This document shows positions 61,342 through 64,000 of a stretch of 64,000 bases of DNA, in pieces (positions within the stretch are counted from its first letter, which is position 1; each line of letters begins with the position of its first letter). The notes under the pieces are model-generated. The model ran no database searches and had not been told where the DNA came from. It was given only the letters and a program-made list of their open reading frames with translations. Origin of the DNA: Ureibacillus thermophilus (GTDB lineage Bacteria > Bacillota > Bacilli > Bacillales_A > Planococcaceae); assembly GCF_042657185.1 (NCBI RefSeq), contig NZ_JBHSNN010000005.1. One strand, given 5' to 3'. Both the position numbers and the translations under genes were made by a program.

Positions 61342-62697
61342 ATGATAGTGTGTAAATTTGGTGGAACTTCAGTTGCAAGTGCAGAACAAATTCAAAAAGT
61401 GGCAAATATTGTGAAAGAAAATCCAAAAAGAAAAATTGTTGTGGTATCTGCACCTGGAAAACGTTTCAGCGATGATATTAAAGTGACGGATTTATTGATC
61501 GATTTAGCAGAGGCAGTGCTTCAAAATAGTGAAGTGGAAGAAAAATTGCAAATTGTTATTAATCGATATAAGGACATTGCTGAAGGGCTCGGCCTCGACC
61601 ATAAAATTTCTGAAGTAATCGAAAAAGACTTGCGTGAACGCATTTCATCAAAATTAGATAAAGATATATTTATTGATAATTTAAAAGCAAGTGGAGAAGA
61701 CAATAATGCTAAATTGGTGGCTGAGTACTTCAACTCCATTGGATTGAAAGCAAAATATGTCAGTCCAAAAGAAGGGTTGATTGTAAACGATCCGCCTGAA
61801 AGAACGTTTGCACTGCCAGAAACTTATGAAAATTTAAAAGACCTTGGAAAAGGCGAAGAAATCGTTGTTTTCCCTGGATTCTTCGGATATACAAAAGATG
61901 GTGTTTTGCGCACATTTGACCGCGGCGGTTCCGACATTACAGGCTCCATTTTAGCTGCTGCAGTAAGAGCGGAACTGTATGAAAACTTCACAGATGTGGA
62001 TTGCGTTTTTTCCGCCAATCCAAAAGTGGTAAATGACCCAATCGGCATCGAAGAAATTACCTATCGTGAAATGCGCGAACTTTCTTATGCAGGCTTTTCT
62101 GTATTCCATGACGAAGCCTTAATCCCAGTATTCAAATTTGGAATTCCAGTTAATATCAAAAATACTAACAATCCTGCTGCACCAGGAACACGAATCATGC
62201 CAACGCGCAAACCAAATGGCCGTCCAGTCATAGGCATTGCCGCTGACCATGGATTCTCTACTTTATATGTTTCCAAATATTTAATGAACCGTGAAATCGG
62301 CTTTGGAAGAAAACTATTGCAAATTATCGAAGAAGAGTATATTTCCTATGAACATACGCCATCTGGAGTGGATGATATTTCGGTTATTATCCGTTCCAAT
62401 CAATTAACGCCGGAAAAAGAAGAACGCATTGTAAAACGAGTGAAGGAAGAACTTCATGCGGATGATGTATATTTCCGCCACGGTTTTTCCATGATTGTCA
62501 TTGTCGGGGAAGGCATGCGCAAAAACAAAGGGTTGGCAGCGCGGGCCGCTTCAGCTATCTCCAGAACAGGCGCAAACATCGAAATGATCAACCAAGGTTC
62601 TTCTGAAGTGAGCCTTGTATTCGGCGTTCTTCAACAATATGAAGATCAATGTTTACGAGCATTATATGAGGAATTTTTTACACCCGTAACCATCTAA
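61342..62697 (+). CDS. thrD: Aspartokinase (ThrD/YclM-like, monofunctional)
   Basis: Phosphorylates aspartate, the first step to lysine, threonine and methionine. The 451-residue protein starts with the signature VCKFGGTSVA, has the block KASGEDNNAKL, RGGSDITGSILA and FSVFHDEALIPVF, and two ACT-like domains at the end (NIEMINQGSSEVSLVF). Overall it is closest to YclM (aspartokinase III) of Bacillus subtilis. It has its own promoter; no leader regulator is recognisable. A terminator follows. Confidence 0.92.
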   Translation: MIVCKFGGTSVASAEQIQKVANIVKENPKRKIVVVSAPGKRFSDDIKVTDLLIDLAEAVLQNSEVEEKLQIVINRYKDIAEGLGLDHKISEVIEKDLRERISSKLDKDIFIDNLKASGEDNNAKLVAEYFNSIGLKAKYVSPKEGLIVNDPPERTFALPETYENLKDLGKGEEIVVFPGFFGYTKDGVLRTFDRGGSDITGSILAAAVRAELYENFTDVDCVFSANPKVVNDPIGIEEITYREMRELSYAGFSVFHDEALIPVFKFGIPVNIKNTNNPAAPGTRIMPTRKPNGRPVIGIAADHGFSTLYVSKYLMNREIGFGRKLLQIIEEEYISYEHTPSGVDDISVIIRSNQLTPEKEERIVKRVKEELHADDVYFRHGFSMIVIVGEGMRKNKGLAARAASAISRTGANIEMINQGSSEVSLVFGVLQQYEDQCLRALYEEFFTPVTI

Positions 62698-62703
62698 CAA
62701 AAT

Positions 62704-62748
62704 GAGCGGATTGGAAAGCAATGAGTTTTCCGGTTCGCTCTTTTTAAT
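62704..62748 (+). terminator. Terminator after aspartokinase gene
   Basis: GAGCGGATTGGAAA pairs with TTTTCCGGTTCGCTC and is followed by TTTTT. The next 240 bases to the DoxX gene are AT-rich and show nothing else clear. Confidence 0.85.
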
Positions 62749-62989
62749 AACCCATTCCTTTTCTCCATTTCTATAGTCCTCTGCAGCATCGAATTTCTCT
62801 GTTTTCAAATGTATATCAAAGCTGAATAAACAAGTAAAATATAAAATTTAAAGAGAAAAAAATGCAAATATTAGAAAAGTTTATGAATTTTTCTGAATAA
62901 TGAATTATTAGTAGAAAAAATATTATATATTAATAAAGATAGTAGAAAGTAATAAAAAAATGTATAATAAGTTTAGGAGGAGTGAAATC

Positions 62990-63562
62990 ATGGAAAAAAA
63001 GGGGATTTTTTTATATCCAGAAAATCCTGTAACTCGCTTTTTGTTCAATGATACGCGTTCTGCGGCCATTTGGCTCATTATCCGAATTTATTTAGGGTGG
63101 GCTTGGCTTCAAGCGGGATTCCATAAAATCTTTGATGATGCATGGACAGGAAAGAATGCTGGAGCAGCGGTAAGTGGCTATTTGAAAGGAGCAATTGAAA
63201 AAGCCTCAACAACCAATGATGTACCAGGGTGGTATGCATTATTTCTGGAATACGTTTGCTTGCCAAATGCAAAAATCATCAGCTTTTTAGTGGCATTTGG
63301 TGAAGTGCTTGTTGGTCTAGGGCTTATTGTTGGATTATTTACAGCCATTGCAGCCTTTTTCGGCGCATTGATGAACGTTGCTTTCTTATTTGCAGGAACT
63401 GTCAGCACTAATCCTCGTTTATTGCTGCTAGAAATACTTATCTTGCTTGCTTGGAAAGTGGCGGGATGGTATGGTTTGGATCGCTGGGCATTGTTGAAGC
63501 TAGGCACACCTTGGGGAAAAATCAGAGGCGAAAAAAATCAAACAACTATATCCAATACATAG
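62990..63562 (+). CDS. DoxX-family membrane protein
   Basis: 190 residues with four hydrophobic segments (about 26-45, 80-95, 100-125 and 130-155) and the DoxX pattern RIYLGWAWLQAGFHKI followed by FGEVLVGLGLIVGLFT. Members are linked to thiosulfate/quinone oxidoreductases or stress responses; the function here is open. ATG 62990 follows AGGAGGAG; the frame is open upstream to 62960. Confidence 0.88.
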   Translation: MEKKGIFLYPENPVTRFLFNDTRSAAIWLIIRIYLGWAWLQAGFHKIFDDAWTGKNAGAAVSGYLKGAIEKASTTNDVPGWYALFLEYVCLPNAKIISFLVAFGEVLVGLGLIVGLFTAIAAFFGALMNVAFLFAGTVSTNPRLLLLEILILLAWKVAGWYGLDRWALLKLGTPWGKIRGEKNQTTISNT

Positions 63563-63596
63563 CACTTATGGTAGAATATTTTTACATAATAACATC

Positions 63597-63630
63597 AAAA
63601 AAAACGTTGCTTTCTTGGCAACGTTTTTTT
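63597..63630 (+). terminator. Terminator after DoxX gene
   Basis: AAAAAACGTTGC pairs with GCAACGTTTTTT around a seven-base loop. Confidence 0.9.
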
Positions 63631-63649
63631 ATGGAAAAGGTGAAAAAGG

Positions 63650-63895
63650 ATGAACGTCGTATTTGTATTAACTTCAACAGGACAGGAATTGCTTCAAATG
63701 GTAAGCCACGATGTAGCCGGCCTTCTTGCAGCGGTGAAGGGGGAGTATGTGACATTTCCTTTTGGCACATATAAATACGATTTCCACTCCCTCGACTTTT
63801 ATTTAGAAAATAACGAATATCGTCAAGAATTAGTCATTTATTTAAAAGAAGATGAAAAAGAGCCTGTAAACGATTTTGTAATTGATGCTGAATAG
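63650..63895 (+). CDS. Small protein of unknown function
   Basis: 81 residues, soluble and acidic at the end (KEDEKEPVNDFVIDAE). A ribosome site AAAAGGTGA is 8 bases or so upstream of ATG 63650. I see no known motif. The last 105 bases of the window (63896-64000) show no further feature. Confidence 0.65.
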   Translation: MNVVFVLTSTGQELLQMVSHDVAGLLAAVKGEYVTFPFGTYKYDFHSLDFYLENNEYRQELVIYLKEDEKEPVNDFVIDAE

Positions 63896-64000
63896 ACAGT
63901 TTTAATATGATTGAAAAATTTTTAATCCTTTTGTATTCGTTGAGGAACCCAATTTGTTTTCTTTTGTAAAATCATGTTAGAACTGTATGCCTTCATCACA

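Overview
The window looks like chromosome from a low-GC, endospore-forming member of the Bacillales. The gene set (ppsR-dnaG-sigA-cccA-trmK-yqfO block, GerA-type germination operon, Zur, aa3 quinol oxidase, murein-peptide recycling) best fits the Lysinibacillus/Ureibacillus side of Planococcaceae/Caryophanaceae. That placement is inferred from gene content and protein similarity by eye; no search was run.

Layout. 1-8660: housekeeping block (end of ppsR, dnaG, sigA, a membrane protein, cytochrome c550, trmK, yqfO, yqfQ, ispH), interrupted by copy 1 of a repeat element. 8729-13690: C4-dicarboxylate module (dctR, dctS, dctB, dctP) with visibly higher GC. 13744-20828: a three-domain protein with an apparent ATA start, cshB, nfo, a PBP4-like carboxypeptidase, yqfT, then znuC-znuB-zur behind a Zur box. 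20920-23719: solo BtuF-like lipoprotein, 21-bp repeat array 1, MFS exporter. 23876-27779: gerA-type operon with a sigma-G-like promoter. 27979-30249: cobinamide salvage genes with two CobU-like proteins. 30549-32345: cstA. 32846-45078: a long cluster for taking up and degrading murein peptides and D-amino-acid dipeptides (P1 peptidase, VanX-like dipeptidase, dppA, ykfB, dppEBCDF, ykfA, a leaderless class-A beta-lactamase-like hydrolase, ykfC). 45791-49554: qoxDCBA. 49919-52923: ABC-F protein and CvfC-like protein. 53057-55600: EamA exporter and aspA with a cre box. 55644-57905: an ORF-less group IIC intron next to 21-bp array 2. 58012-63895: small membrane-anchored protein, topB, a candidate structured RNA, aspartokinase, DoxX protein and a small unknown.

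How it fits together. Several modules handle carbon and nitrogen scavenging: dicarboxylates (dct), aspartate to fumarate (aspA), pyruvate or peptides (cstA), and cell-wall peptides (dpp/ykf). One palindrome recurs upstream of both dctP and cstA. Dispersed non-coding elements stand out: three copies of a 276-366 bp element with inverted ends and a perfect bidirectional terminator hairpin, always at gene 3' ends, and two arrays of an exact 21-bp unit (about 16 and about 76 copies), both between convergent genes. These arrays, the ORF-less intron beside array 2, the candidate rod-shaped RNA and two apparent ATA start codons are the least ordinary parts. No tRNA, rRNA, CRISPR array, prophage or transposase gene was seen.
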